Below are positions 16,596 through 24,992 of a DNA stretch of 42,944 nt, one piece after another. Origin of the DNA: Pseudopelagicola sp. (GTDB lineage: Bacteria; Pseudomonadota; Alphaproteobacteria; Rhodobacterales; Rhodobacteraceae); NCBI GenBank assembly GCA_026195905.1, contig JAPHRE010000016.1, positions 1-42,944 of the forward strand, given 5' to 3'. Positions within the stretch are counted from its first letter, which is position 1; each line of letters begins with the position of its first letter. The translations under genes were made by a program, and so were the position numbers. Under the pieces are notes generated by a model. It searched no databases. It saw nothing but the letters and a program-made list of their open reading frames with translations, and was not told the origin of the DNA.

Positions 16596-17633
16596 TTACT
16601 CTGCCGGAACGGTCAGGGCGCGCGGCGCGGCGTTGAGCAGGCGTTGGGTCGCCAGAGTGCCGGTCACGATTGCGGCGATGGCGGCCAGGGCCGAGAGCGA
16701 GAGCGTCGGGATGCCCGAGAGGCCCGCGCCCACGGTGCAGCCGCCCGCGAGAACCCCACCAAAGCCCATGAGTACAGCGCCGAGGAGATAGCGCCCGGTT
16801 TGGGCCGGGGACTCAAAGCTCTGCCAGCGAAACGAGCCAAAGACGAGCGAGGCGACGAGCGCGCCGAGCGTCACGCCTGCGATCAGGCCGACGCCGAAAT
16901 TGGCGGATACGGCGGTCGAGGCGGCGGTAAAGAACAGGGTATCGGCGGCGGGGGCGGTGAAGGAAAGCCCCTGAAGCGCGATGGGGTCGAAATCATCATA
17001 AAGCACATAGCCCGTGCCGACCCATGCCAGCGGCACCAGTGCGCCGATGAGTGCGCCGCCAAGAAGCGCGCGGGGGCGGTTGCCCGAGCGCAGGATGAGG
17101 GCAATCGCGGCTACGGCGATCAGCGCGGTCCAGAGCAGCGGGTTGCCCGGAAGGGTTGCGGTCTCAAGCGGAACGGTGATTGCGCCCAGCCCGGTGCGCA
17201 GCGACGACAGCACGCCTTTGAGCGTGGCGTGGGCGGTGAGGGCAAAGACGAGGATCACGGTTAGGGCACGCAGGTTGCCGGTTCCGGTCAGCACGGTCAG
17301 GCGCGAGGCACAGCCGCGCGTCAGCACCATGCCCGCCCCGAACAGGAGGCCGCCCACAATGATGGCGAGCAGCGGCAGGTCGGCGGCAAAGAAGCGGTGG
17401 TCGTCAAAGGAGATGAGGCCCGCTTGGGCGATGGCTTGTGTGCCGATCAGGGCCACGAGGAGGGCCGAGAGCCAGACACCTGCGGCGGCGCGGCGGTCCT
17501 CTCCAATCAGGGAGCGGCGCAGGCAAAAGCCGGTGCGTTCGGCCAGCAGGCCATAGGCAAGGCCCAGGAGCAGGGCAAAGCCGACGGCGACTTGGGGGGC
17601 GGTGTAGCTCTCAAAGCCAAGGGATTCGAACAT
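16596..17633 (-). CDS. YeeE/YedE family sulfur-compound transporter
   Basis: 345 residues from the ATG at 17631-17633, with a GAGGAAG ribosome site. About nine or ten hydrophobic helices. The three Cys-containing signatures of the family are all present: TGFCLRR (Cys37), TRGCASR (Cys108) and AGGCTVGAG (Cys299). In the thiosulfate transporter TsuA, equivalent cysteines relay the substrate through the pore. It probably takes up thiosulfate or a similar sulfur compound across the inner membrane. It stands alone, convergent with DUF3422. No TusA-like YeeD gene lies beside it. It is about 5 kb from the rhodanese gene and may share the same physiology, although its own upstream region shows no ATTC-N8-GAAT site. 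Confidence 0.88.
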   Translation of the reverse strand: MFESLGFESYTAPQVAVGFALLLGLAYGLLAERTGFCLRRSLIGEDRRAAAGVWLSALLVALIGTQAIAQAGLISFDDHRFFAADLPLLAIIVGGLLFGAGMVLTRGCASRLTVLTGTGNLRALTVILVFALTAHATLKGVLSSLRTGLGAITVPLETATLPGNPLLWTALIAVAAIALILRSGNRPRALLGGALIGALVPLAWVGTGYVLYDDFDPIALQGLSFTAPAADTLFFTAASTAVSANFGVGLIAGVTLGALVASLVFGSFRWQSFESPAQTGRYLLGAVLMGFGGVLAGGCTVGAGLSGIPTLSLSALAAIAAIVTGTLATQRLLNAAPRALTVPAE

Positions 17634-17781
17634 GGGTCTTCCTCGCGCGGGTTGGAATATTCTTCCAGATGACGCAGGGAATGATTTGAATCAAGCGGCC
17701 AGGATGTGCGATTTTGGCGCCTGATAGGGATAATATTCCGTTTTCTTGCGATGTTAAAGGGACATGCGTTCCAGAGATGGA

Positions 17782-17811
17782 AAAAGGCCGAACCAAACGG
17801 TCCGGCCTTTT
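17782..17811 (-). terminator. Intrinsic terminator of the peptide-transporter operon
   Basis: On the minus strand AAAAGGCCG pairs with CGGCCTTTT, followed by a further T, 33 bases after the permease stop. It is symmetric enough to work in both directions, but only the minus-strand operon ends here. Confidence 0.8.
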
Positions 17812-17844
17812 GGGGCAACAGGGGGGAGGCGTTCTTATTTGGCT

Positions 17845-18816
17845 CTAGCGGCCCCGGATGCGTGGGTCGAGCGCGTCGCGCAACCCGTCGCCGAGATAGT
17901 TGACCGAGAGCACGGTAAAGGAAATCGCCAGCCCCGGAAGCACCACGCGTTCGGGGTATTGATCCATGCGCGGCACGGCGTCTGCGAGCATCTTGCCCCA
18001 TGTCGGGAAGTCGGGCGGAAAGCCGACCCCGAGGAAGGAGAGCGCGCTTTCGGTGATGATCGCGGTGGCAAGGCCGAGGGTCGCGGAGACCATGATCGGC
18101 GAGATCACGTTGGGCAACAGGTGACGGCGGATGATGGCGCCGGGGGTGGTGCCGATGGAGCGGGCGGCGAGGATGAACTCGCGTTCCTTGAGCGCCAGCA
18201 CCTCGGAGCGCACGATCCGCGCGGTCTGCATCCATGAGGTCACGCCGACGACGCCGACGATGAGGAGGAACATGCCGGTTTCGGGGCCGAATTGCGCCCG
18301 CAGCGCGTCGCGGAACAGGGTCACGGCCACAAGCAGCAGCGGCAGGATCGGCAGCGACAGCACGAGGTCGGTAAAGCGCATCAGCGGGCCATCGAGGCGG
18401 CGGAAATACCCGGCCAGCACGCCGATGGTGGTCCCGATGGAGAGCGCCAGAAGCATCGCCACCCAACCGACGGCCATCGAGGTGCGCCCGCCGACGATCA
18501 TATTGGCCAGCGCGTCACGCCCGAGGTTGTCGGTCCCCAAGGGATGGGCCCATTGCACCTTGGCACCGCTATCCCAGAGGATCGTATAGATCGGGCGGAT
18601 GTCCTTGTTGCGGATGTCGAGCTTTTGCGGGTCGATGGTCCAGATATATTCGCCAAACAGCACACCGAGGGTAATCAGCAACAGGAAAGAGCCGCCCATG
18701 AGGGCGCCTTTGTGTTTCTTGAACTGGTCCCAGACGTCTTTCCATTGCGAATGGGGCGGCTCGGAGGGGGTAAGATCCTGAAGCGGCTCGATCTTTGTTT
18801 CAAGCGGTTCAGTCAT
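17845..18816 (-). CDS. Peptide ABC transporter permease (OppC/DppC type)
   Basis: 323 residues from the ATG at 18814-18816. This ATG overlaps the end of the upstream permease gene by 8 bases, which implies translational coupling. A soluble N-terminal tail (about 1-45) precedes six predicted helices. LGTDNLGRDALANMIVGGRTS near 112-132 is the OppC-type periplasmic loop motif, and the EAA loop is near AARSIGTTPGAIIRRHLLPN. The C-terminus ends in LGDGLRDALDPRIRGR, standard for the family. With the OppB-type partner it forms the inner-membrane channel of a binding-protein-dependent oligopeptide importer. It is the last gene of the leftward operon, and an intrinsic terminator follows. The transported peptide is not known. 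Confidence 0.93.
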   Translation of the reverse strand: MTEPLETKIEPLQDLTPSEPPHSQWKDVWDQFKKHKGALMGGSFLLLITLGVLFGEYIWTIDPQKLDIRNKDIRPIYTILWDSGAKVQWAHPLGTDNLGRDALANMIVGGRTSMAVGWVAMLLALSIGTTIGVLAGYFRRLDGPLMRFTDLVLSLPILPLLLVAVTLFRDALRAQFGPETGMFLLIVGVVGVTSWMQTARIVRSEVLALKEREFILAARSIGTTPGAIIRRHLLPNVISPIMVSATLGLATAIITESALSFLGVGFPPDFPTWGKMLADAVPRMDQYPERVVLPGLAISFTVLSVNYLGDGLRDALDPRIRGR

Positions 18817-19816
18817 AGCGGATCCTCGGGTCGAGCACGCCGTAGAGCACATCGGCGATGAGATTGAAGAGAACGATCAGCACGGCGATCATGAAGGCGA
18901 GGGTCTGCACCGAGGGCAGGTCATTGGCAAACAGCGCATTGAGGAGCTGATCGCCGATGCCGTTTACCTTGAACACCACCTCGGTGATGATCGCGCCGCC
19001 AAAGATACCGGGGACGCCGAGAGCGATGGCGGTCACCACAGGGATCATCGAGTTGCGCAGCACATGCACCAGCACGACGACCTTTTCCGGCAGCCCCTTG
19101 GCGCGGGCGGTGCGCACGTAGTCCTGGTTGAGGTTGTCGAGCATGGAGGCGCGCATGAAGCGGCTGATCTGGGCGGTGGTTTGCAGGGCGAGGACCATGA
19201 CGGGCATAATCATCTGGCGCAGTTGCACCATGAAACTATCCCAGTCGTTGACCACGTGGGTTGTGTCATAGACCGAGGGGAACCAGCCGAGTTGCACCGC
19301 GAAGATCATAATCAGCAGCGGGCCGGTAAAGAAGGGCGGGATCGAAAAGCCGATCATGGTCACGAATGTGCCGGCCTGATCGAAGATCGAATACTGGCGG
19401 TAGGCCGAGTAGATGCCGATGGGCAGGGCAATCAGGATACCGACGACATAGGACATGCCGACGACCCAGAGGGTCTGGGGTAGGCGTTGGGCGACCATAT
19501 CCATGACGGGCGAGCGGGTCTGCCAGGACAGGATACGTTGTTTGCCTTCGGAGAATGTTGTGCCGAAGAGATTGTCAAAGAGAACCTGTGGTTCGATCCA
19601 GAAGAATTGCACCAGCCATTTCCAATAGCGGATATGCAGCGGTTCGCCGAGGCCAAGCGCCTCGCGCATCTTCATTTTGACTTCGGGGGGGACGGTGAGC
19701 GGGACTTGTGCCATTGGATCGCCGGGGGCGAGTTCCAGTAGCAGGAAGATCACAAGGCTGATGAAAAGCAGCGTGGGCACTGCGAGGATCAACCTGCGGA
19801 TCGTGAATGTCAGCAT
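18809..19816 (-). CDS. Peptide ABC transporter permease (OppB/DppB type)
   Basis: 335 residues from the ATG at 19814-19816 (MLTFTIRRLILAVPTLLFIS); earlier in-frame starts add residues with no family match. The six-helix OppB pattern is present, with the LELAPGDP motif near 28-35, RLPQTLWVVG near 104, the EAA loop around TARAKGLPEKVVVLVHVLRN, and the C-terminal ADVLYGVLDPRIRYD. The loop between the first two helices is long, as is usual for this subfamily. It forms the channel with the OppC-type protein, whose start overlaps this gene's end. It is separated from the binding-protein gene by 76 bases containing a strong hairpin, a common way of making more binding protein than permease. Confidence 0.93.
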   Translation of the reverse strand: MLTFTIRRLILAVPTLLFISLVIFLLLELAPGDPMAQVPLTVPPEVKMKMREALGLGEPLHIRYWKWLVQFFWIEPQVLFDNLFGTTFSEGKQRILSWQTRSPVMDMVAQRLPQTLWVVGMSYVVGILIALPIGIYSAYRQYSIFDQAGTFVTMIGFSIPPFFTGPLLIMIFAVQLGWFPSVYDTTHVVNDWDSFMVQLRQMIMPVMVLALQTTAQISRFMRASMLDNLNQDYVRTARAKGLPEKVVVLVHVLRNSMIPVVTAIALGVPGIFGGAIITEVVFKVNGIGDQLLNALFANDLPSVQTLAFMIAVLIVLFNLIADVLYGVLDPRIRYD

Positions 19817-19851
19817 GGGTGTCGCCTTTGTCGGGGCTTGTTCTTGGTGCA

Positions 19852-19879
19852 ACCCGCCCCGAATTTATCCGGGGCGGGT
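19852..19879 (-). terminator. Intercistronic hairpin between binding protein and permease
   Basis: ACCCGCCCCG (19852-19861) and CGGGGCGGGT (19870-19879) form a perfect 10-bp GC-rich stem with an 8-base A/T loop. There is no T-run on the minus strand, so it is more likely an mRNA stabiliser for the binding-protein segment or a partial terminator than a full stop. Confidence 0.65.
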
Positions 19880-19892
19880 CGGTTTTCAGAGG

Positions 19893-21596
19893 TTAGTCGA
19901 TACGATACCAGTCTGCGACGTTCCAAAGCTCGGAATCCCAGGTGTTGAGATCAACACCACCGAGGGTATTGGAATGCGCCGAGACACGGCCACGATCCAC
20001 CAGCGGCACGATGGTGTAGCTTTCCTTGGTGAGCATCTCGTTCATCTTCTTGGCCAGCGCATAGCGCGTTTCAAGGTCCGAGGTCTTGGACAGTTCGGCG
20101 ACCAGCTTGTCATACTCGGGGTCACAGAAGCGGTTGATGTTCTCACCCTGCCATTGCGATTCAGGCTTGGGCTCGTTGCCACAGCGATACATCGCGAGAT
20201 AGGCCTGCGGATCGGTTCCATCGAAGTTGTTGGCATACATTTCCACGTCGGCGTAGAACTTCTGGAACGTGTCGGGCGAACCGGGATCGCCACCGAAGAA
20301 CACAGACGCGTTCAGGTTGCGCAGCTCGGTTTCGACACCGATTTCCGACCACCACTGTTTGATGAGCGCCTGAAAGTCCTGACGCACGGCATTGGTCGAG
20401 GTCTGAAACAGGATCGACAGTTCAACGCCGTCCTTGTCACGGATGCCGTTGCCGTCGCTATCGACCCAGCCAGCCTCGTCGAGAAGCGCCTTGGCTCCGG
20501 CGATGTCCTGCTCGAAGCAGTCGGTGTTGTCGGAGGCGTAGACCGCCGGGCCGGGCACGAGGTTACAGGTCGGGCGACCAGCCTGACCATAGCCGATTTC
20601 GACGAGGAGGCGCCGGTCGATGGCCATCGAGAGCGCCTTGCGCACGTTGATGTCGGACAGGAACGGGTGCGGCGCTTTGCGGGTCGAGCGCACATCCGGG
20701 CCGAGGTCCGGGCTCGGGTCGGTCATGTTCATTTCAAGACGTTCCACGAGAGAGCCAAAGGCCGCCACGGTCTTGCCTTTCCCGCCTTCGGCCATTTTGG
20801 CGAGGACGTCGGGGGCAAGCTGAAGGTTCCAGGCGTAGTCAAATTCGCCGGTTTCCAGAACCGCACGACCCGCCGCAGTCGCGTCGCCGCCGCCCTTGAG
20901 GGTCAGCGTGGCGAAGGCCGGTTTGGCCGGATCGCGGTAGTTGGGGTTGGCCGACATGGAAATCACGTCGTTGGGCTTGAATTCATCAACCTTGAACGGG
21001 CCGGTGCCGATCGGGGCAAAGTTCGCATCGGTACATTCGGGCGCTTTGGCCCCGAGGCAGTCGGCAAATTGTGCCGCCTGAATGATCGGTGACTGGCCAC
21101 CCATGAAGGCCGAATAGGGGTTCGGCTTGGGTTCGGTAAAGTTCACGGTCACGGTAAGGTCATCCACGATCTCGACGTTGCTGACGCCTTCGAACTTGGC
21201 GAATTGCGCGCAGCCGCCTTCGGGATGCATGCAGTATTCAGCGGTAAACTGAACGTCGCGCGAGGTCACGGGGGTGCCATCGGACCATTTCAGGCCAGGC
21301 TTGAGTTTCCACGTGATCGACTTGAGGTCTTCGGACACGCCGCCGTTGGCCACGGTCGGAATTTCCTGTGCGAGGTAGGGCACGAGTTTGCCGTCTGGGT
21401 CATAGCGGCCAAGCGGTTCGATCACCAGCGACGCGGCTTCGATATCCTTGGTCCCGCCCGACAGGAACGGGTTCATGATCGATGGTGCCTGCCAATAGAT
21501 GATGTTCACATGACCATCTGATCCGCGCTCGGCCATGACCGCGGGGGCCATTGCAAAGGCGGCGGCAGCGCCAAGCAAAAGGGTTTTAACCTTCAT
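19893..21596 (-). CDS. ABC transporter periplasmic binding protein (peptide family, SBP_bac_5)
   Basis: 567 residues from the ATG at 21594-21596, with a clear Sec signal peptide (MKVKTLLLGAAAAFAMAPAVMA). The mature protein has the family-5 binding-protein pattern: INIIYWQAPS-like start, IEPLGRYDPDGKLVPYLAQE, WSDGTPVTSRDVQFTAEY near 129-146, then FLSDINVRKALSMAIDR and a C-terminal TYALAKKMNEMLTKESYTIVPL-like segment. It is somewhat longer than E. coli OppA or DppA (about 540). It delivers peptides or related ligands to the two permeases encoded downstream. The promoter must lie in the 298-base divergent region shared with the ATPase gene. Four Cys residues in the middle and late part of the protein could form disulfides in the periplasm. 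Confidence 0.94.
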   Translation of the reverse strand: MKVKTLLLGAAAAFAMAPAVMAERGSDGHVNIIYWQAPSIMNPFLSGGTKDIEAASLVIEPLGRYDPDGKLVPYLAQEIPTVANGGVSEDLKSITWKLKPGLKWSDGTPVTSRDVQFTAEYCMHPEGGCAQFAKFEGVSNVEIVDDLTVTVNFTEPKPNPYSAFMGGQSPIIQAAQFADCLGAKAPECTDANFAPIGTGPFKVDEFKPNDVISMSANPNYRDPAKPAFATLTLKGGGDATAAGRAVLETGEFDYAWNLQLAPDVLAKMAEGGKGKTVAAFGSLVERLEMNMTDPSPDLGPDVRSTRKAPHPFLSDINVRKALSMAIDRRLLVEIGYGQAGRPTCNLVPGPAVYASDNTDCFEQDIAGAKALLDEAGWVDSDGNGIRDKDGVELSILFQTSTNAVRQDFQALIKQWWSEIGVETELRNLNASVFFGGDPGSPDTFQKFYADVEMYANNFDGTDPQAYLAMYRCGNEPKPESQWQGENINRFCDPEYDKLVAELSKTSDLETRYALAKKMNEMLTKESYTIVPLVDRGRVSAHSNTLGGVDLNTWDSELWNVADWYRID

Positions 21597-21894
21597 GTCT
21601 CACTCCTTGTTGGTGCGCGTGATGCGCATGAGAGCGACGGCATTTTCCTGCCGCTCGCAATTGGTTGTCTTGGAGAAACAATACCCAAAAGCCCACCCCG
21701 TTTTTTGGTGTGCTCTGTGACATCCCCTCTCGACTGTCATTACTTCAGACCAAGGATTTTCAAAAAGCAAGTCTCTCGGGCAAGTTTACCCGACGCAAAT
21801 ACAGTCGCGCCTTGCGGGTATTTGACAGTCGGGCAAAGCTATCGTTAGCGTCAAGCTATTGACCAGATGGAAAAATCAGCAGGGATGCCAGCAG
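21597..21894. promoter_or_regulatory. Divergent control region of the peptide-uptake locus
   Basis: 298 bases with no gene. Rightward promoter candidate: TTGACA (21822-21827), 17 bases, TTAGCG (21845-21850), 44 bases before the ATPase start. In the leader of the leftward gene, GCGACGGCA and TGCCGCTCGC (about 21635-21659) form a stem with one bulged base. TACCCG near 21787 and CGGGTA near 21815 form a loose inverted repeat, and TCGGGCAA occurs twice (near 21776 and 21829). The sequence is AT-richer than its neighbours. Confidence 0.45.
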
Positions 21895-23715
21895 ATGTTG
21901 GATAATGCGATCGCCACAATTGAAAATCTGCGTGTCGAATTCGAGACCAAAAACGGCACCGTGGTCGGCGTCGAGGATGTCTCGTTTGACATCAAGCCGG
22001 GGGAAACCGTTTGTATTGTTGGCGAATCCGGGTCGGGCAAGTCGGTTTCGAGCCTGTCTTTGATGCGGTTGATCGACTATGGCGGCGGCGAGATTTCGGG
22101 CGGTCGCCTGCTGTTTGATCGCAAGGGAGGCGAGGAGATCGACCTCGCCAAAACCGACCAAAGCCTGATGCGCACGATTCGCGGCAATGAGATCGGGATG
22201 ATCTTTCAAGAGCCGATGACCGCGCTCAACCCGGTTTTCACGGTGGGCCGACAGCTTACCGAGGGGCTTCGGTTGCACAAAAAACTATCACGTGAGGCGG
22301 CCGAGGCGCGGGCGCTCGAATTGTTGCGCGAGGTGCGTATCCCGGAGCCGGAGCGCCGTCTCAAGCAATATCCGCATGAATTGTCGGGCGGGATGCGGCA
22401 GCGGGTTGTGATTGCGATGGCGATGGCCTGTGAGCCACGGCTTTTGATTGCCGACGAGCCGACCACGGCGCTTGATGTGACGATTCAGGCGGAAATCCTT
22501 GCGCTTATGGACCGGCTCAAGCGCGAGACCGGCACGGCGGTGATGTTCATCACGCATGATATGGCCGTGGTGGCGCAGATGGCGGACCGGGTTGTTGTCA
22601 TGTTCCGGGGCAACAAGGTTGAGGAAGGCACGGTCGAGGAGATTTTCGAGACCCCAAAACATGATTACACCAAGGCGCTTTTGGCGGCGGTGCCGAAATT
22701 GGGCGAGATGACGGGCACCGATCTGCCGCGCCCGATGAAATTATTCGGGGTGGAGGGGCAGAATCTTGATCCGATCCCCGGCGAGGAGGTGCCCATTCTT
22801 GAGGTCAAAAACCTTGTGACGCGCTTTCCGGTGCAGGGCGGTTTGCTGCGCCGCACGGTGGCGCGGGTGCATGCGGTCGAGGACGTGTCGTTCACCGTTA
22901 ACAAGGGGCAGACGCTCTCGCTTGTGGGCGAGTCGGGCTGTGGGAAATCGACGGTGGGGCGGTCTTTGATGCGGCTTGTGGAGCCGGAGGCGGGGCATGT
23001 GCAGTTTGATGGCTGTGACGTGCTTGCGCAGTCGCAAAAGGAATTGCGCAAGATCCGCCGCGACATGCAGATGATTTTCCAGGACCCGTTTGCCTCGCTC
23101 AATCCACAGATGCAGCTTATGGAGCAGGTGGCCGAGCCGATGCGCAACTACGGCACCCATAAGGGCAGCGAGATGCAGGACCGGGTGGCGCATCTCTTTG
23201 ACCGGGTGGAATTGCCGCGCAGCTTCATGAAGCGGTTCCCGCATGAATTGTCAGGCGGACAGCGGCAGAGGATCGCGATTGCGCGTGCACTGGCGCTTAA
23301 TCCCAAGTTGATCGTGGCGGATGAGGCGGTCTCGGCGCTGGATGTGTCGGTGCAGGCGCAGGTGCTCAATCTGATGATGGAATTGCAGGCGGAATTGGGC
23401 CTCAGCTACTTGTTTATCAGTCACGATATGGCGGTCGTCGAGCGGGTCAGCCATTATGTCGGGGTCATGTATTTGGGTCGGATCGTCGAGATCGGGCCGC
23501 GTCGGGCGGTCTTTGAAGACCCGCAGCATCCCTATACGCGCGCCCTTATGAAGGCGGTGCCAATCGCCGATCCGCGCAAGCGCAAGAGCGAAAAAGACCT
23601 TAACTTCAAGCCGATCCCGTCACCAATTCATCCCATTGGATACGAGCCTGCGCCGAGCGCATATCGCGAGGTATCGCCGGGGCATAAGATATTGACGACC
23701 GAGAGCGGCTATTGA
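21895..23715 (+). CDS. Fused double-ATPase of the peptide ABC transporter (DppD-DppF type)
   Basis: 606 residues from the ATG at 21895 (MLDNAIATIENLRVEFETKNG). Two complete ABC domains are joined in one chain. Domain 1 has Walker A GESGSGKS at 43-50, signature LSGGMRQ at 163-169 and Walker B LLIADEP at 183-189. Domain 2 has GESGCGKS at 345-352, LSGGQRQ at 452-458 and LIVADEA at 472-478. Walker B in domain 2 ends ADEA instead of ADEP, common in the DppF/OppF half. Each half carries the peptide-transporter C-terminal extension, the first around DYTKALLAAVPKL and the second around HPYTRALMKAVPIADP. It energises uptake through the divergently encoded permeases. This is unlike the usual five-gene single operon. 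It heads a rightward unit with argE. Confidence 0.94.
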   Translation: MLDNAIATIENLRVEFETKNGTVVGVEDVSFDIKPGETVCIVGESGSGKSVSSLSLMRLIDYGGGEISGGRLLFDRKGGEEIDLAKTDQSLMRTIRGNEIGMIFQEPMTALNPVFTVGRQLTEGLRLHKKLSREAAEARALELLREVRIPEPERRLKQYPHELSGGMRQRVVIAMAMACEPRLLIADEPTTALDVTIQAEILALMDRLKRETGTAVMFITHDMAVVAQMADRVVVMFRGNKVEEGTVEEIFETPKHDYTKALLAAVPKLGEMTGTDLPRPMKLFGVEGQNLDPIPGEEVPILEVKNLVTRFPVQGGLLRRTVARVHAVEDVSFTVNKGQTLSLVGESGCGKSTVGRSLMRLVEPEAGHVQFDGCDVLAQSQKELRKIRRDMQMIFQDPFASLNPQMQLMEQVAEPMRNYGTHKGSEMQDRVAHLFDRVELPRSFMKRFPHELSGGQRQRIAIARALALNPKLIVADEAVSALDVSVQAQVLNLMMELQAELGLSYLFISHDMAVVERVSHYVGVMYLGRIVEIGPRRAVFEDPQHPYTRALMKAVPIADPRKRKSEKDLNFKPIPSPIHPIGYEPAPSAYREVSPGHKILTTESGY

Positions 23716-23823
23716 GCGACCCATATATCCAACAGCGCGTGCAGATCGTGCGGGCGCGCAGGGCGTTGGCCTTTGGCGGCCGAGTCGCTATGGGCGTGGG
23801 GCAGAGATAAAGAGGGCAGAGCG

Positions 23824-24987
23824 ATGAGCGAGACACTGACAGCGCGCCAGATCATGGAAAAACTCGTGAGTTTTCCCACGGTGAGCCATGAGAGCAACCT
23901 GCCTTTGATCGAATGGGTGGATGCGTATTTGAGCGGCCACGGGATCACCGTGCATCGCCACTATAACGAGACCAACGACAAGGCGGCGCTGTTTGCCCAT
24001 GTGGGGCCGGATATCGACGGCGGGATTGTGCTTTCGGGGCATACGGATGTGGTTCCGGTCGAGGGGCAGCCTTGGACGTCGGACCCGTTCGAGGTTGTGG
24101 AGCGTGATGGCAAGTTATTCGGGCGTGGCGTGTGCGACATGAAGAGTTTCGATGCGCAAGCGATCTGGGCGTTGGTCGAGGCGCAAAAGGCGGATGTGCG
24201 CCGCCCGCTTCAGATTGCACTGAGCTATGACGAGGAGATCGGGTGCACCGGCGCGCCGCCGCTCATCGAGGTGATGGATGGCATCGTGCCCAAGGCCAGC
24301 GCGGTGATCGTGGGAGAGCCGTCGATGATGCAGGCGGTCTCGGGGCATAAGGGCGGCACGGGGTTTGGCGTGCATGTGCGCGGCTTTGAGGTGCATAGTT
24401 CGATCCTGCATACCGGGGTCAATGCGATCATGTATGGGGCCAAGATCATTGATTGGGCCAATGCGATGAATGCCGAGAACCAAGCCAAAGCGCCAAGCGA
24501 GATCGACGCGATGTTCGAGCCGCCGTGGACGACGCTTCATGTGGGCACGGTGACGGGCGGCACGGCGCATAATATCACGGCGCTGGATTGCCGGTTTGGG
24601 TTTGATTTCCGATTTGTGCCGGGCGATCGCGTGGCGGATTGGACGGCGCGGTTCCGCGAGAAGGTTGCCGAGGTCGAGGCCGAGATGCAGGCGGTGCGCC
24701 CGGAGGCGCATATTACGCTAACCGAGAATTTCGCCGTGCCGGGATTGGTGCCTGAGCGTGATGGCGAGGCCGAGCAGATCGCGCGCCGTCTGACCGGCGA
24801 CAATGCGAGCCGGGTTGTCAGCTATGGCACCGAGGCGGGGCATTTTCAGAACGCGGGCTATTCGGCGGTTATTTGTGGTCCCGGCGATATTGCGCAGGCG
24901 CATCAGCCCAATGAGTTTCTCACCGTGGCCCAATTCGATGCGGGCGTCGATTTCATGCGACGATTGGTCGACATGTTGCGCGGCTAA
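23824..24987 (+). CDS. argE: Acetylornithine deacetylase (ArgE-type M20 hydrolase)
   Basis: 387 residues from the ATG at 23824, with an AGAGGG ribosome site. A di-zinc M20 metallopeptidase: GHTDVVP with H73 and D75, GRGVCDMKS with D105, the Glu pair DEE near 136-138, then GEPSMMQ near 160 and the dimer-domain GGTGFGVHVRGFEVHSS. The ArgE-specific ending GTEAGHFQNAGYSAVICGPG is present. ArgE removes the acetyl group from N-acetylornithine in arginine biosynthesis. In this setting, behind peptide-transporter ATPases and before other acyl-amino-acid hydrolases, it may instead act on imported N-acetylated amino acids. Which role applies cannot be told from sequence. The FAD oxidoreductase follows after 5 bases. 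Confidence 0.9.
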   Translation: MSETLTARQIMEKLVSFPTVSHESNLPLIEWVDAYLSGHGITVHRHYNETNDKAALFAHVGPDIDGGIVLSGHTDVVPVEGQPWTSDPFEVVERDGKLFGRGVCDMKSFDAQAIWALVEAQKADVRRPLQIALSYDEEIGCTGAPPLIEVMDGIVPKASAVIVGEPSMMQAVSGHKGGTGFGVHVRGFEVHSSILHTGVNAIMYGAKIIDWANAMNAENQAKAPSEIDAMFEPPWTTLHVGTVTGGTAHNITALDCRFGFDFRFVPGDRVADWTARFREKVAEVEAEMQAVRPEAHITLTENFAVPGLVPERDGEAEQIARRLTGDNASRVVSYGTEAGHFQNAGYSAVICGPGDIAQAHQPNEFLTVAQFDAGVDFMRRLVDMLRG

Positions 24988-24992
24988 GACGG

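Noticed and set aside
23712-23810. 32-codon reading frame starting at a TTG that overlaps the stop of the fused ATPase gene (ATTGA) and ending before argE
   Set aside because: A coupled start is possible, but there is no family I recognise, and a weak start codon with a strongly basic content is expected by chance in GC-rich DNA. It would need conservation data.
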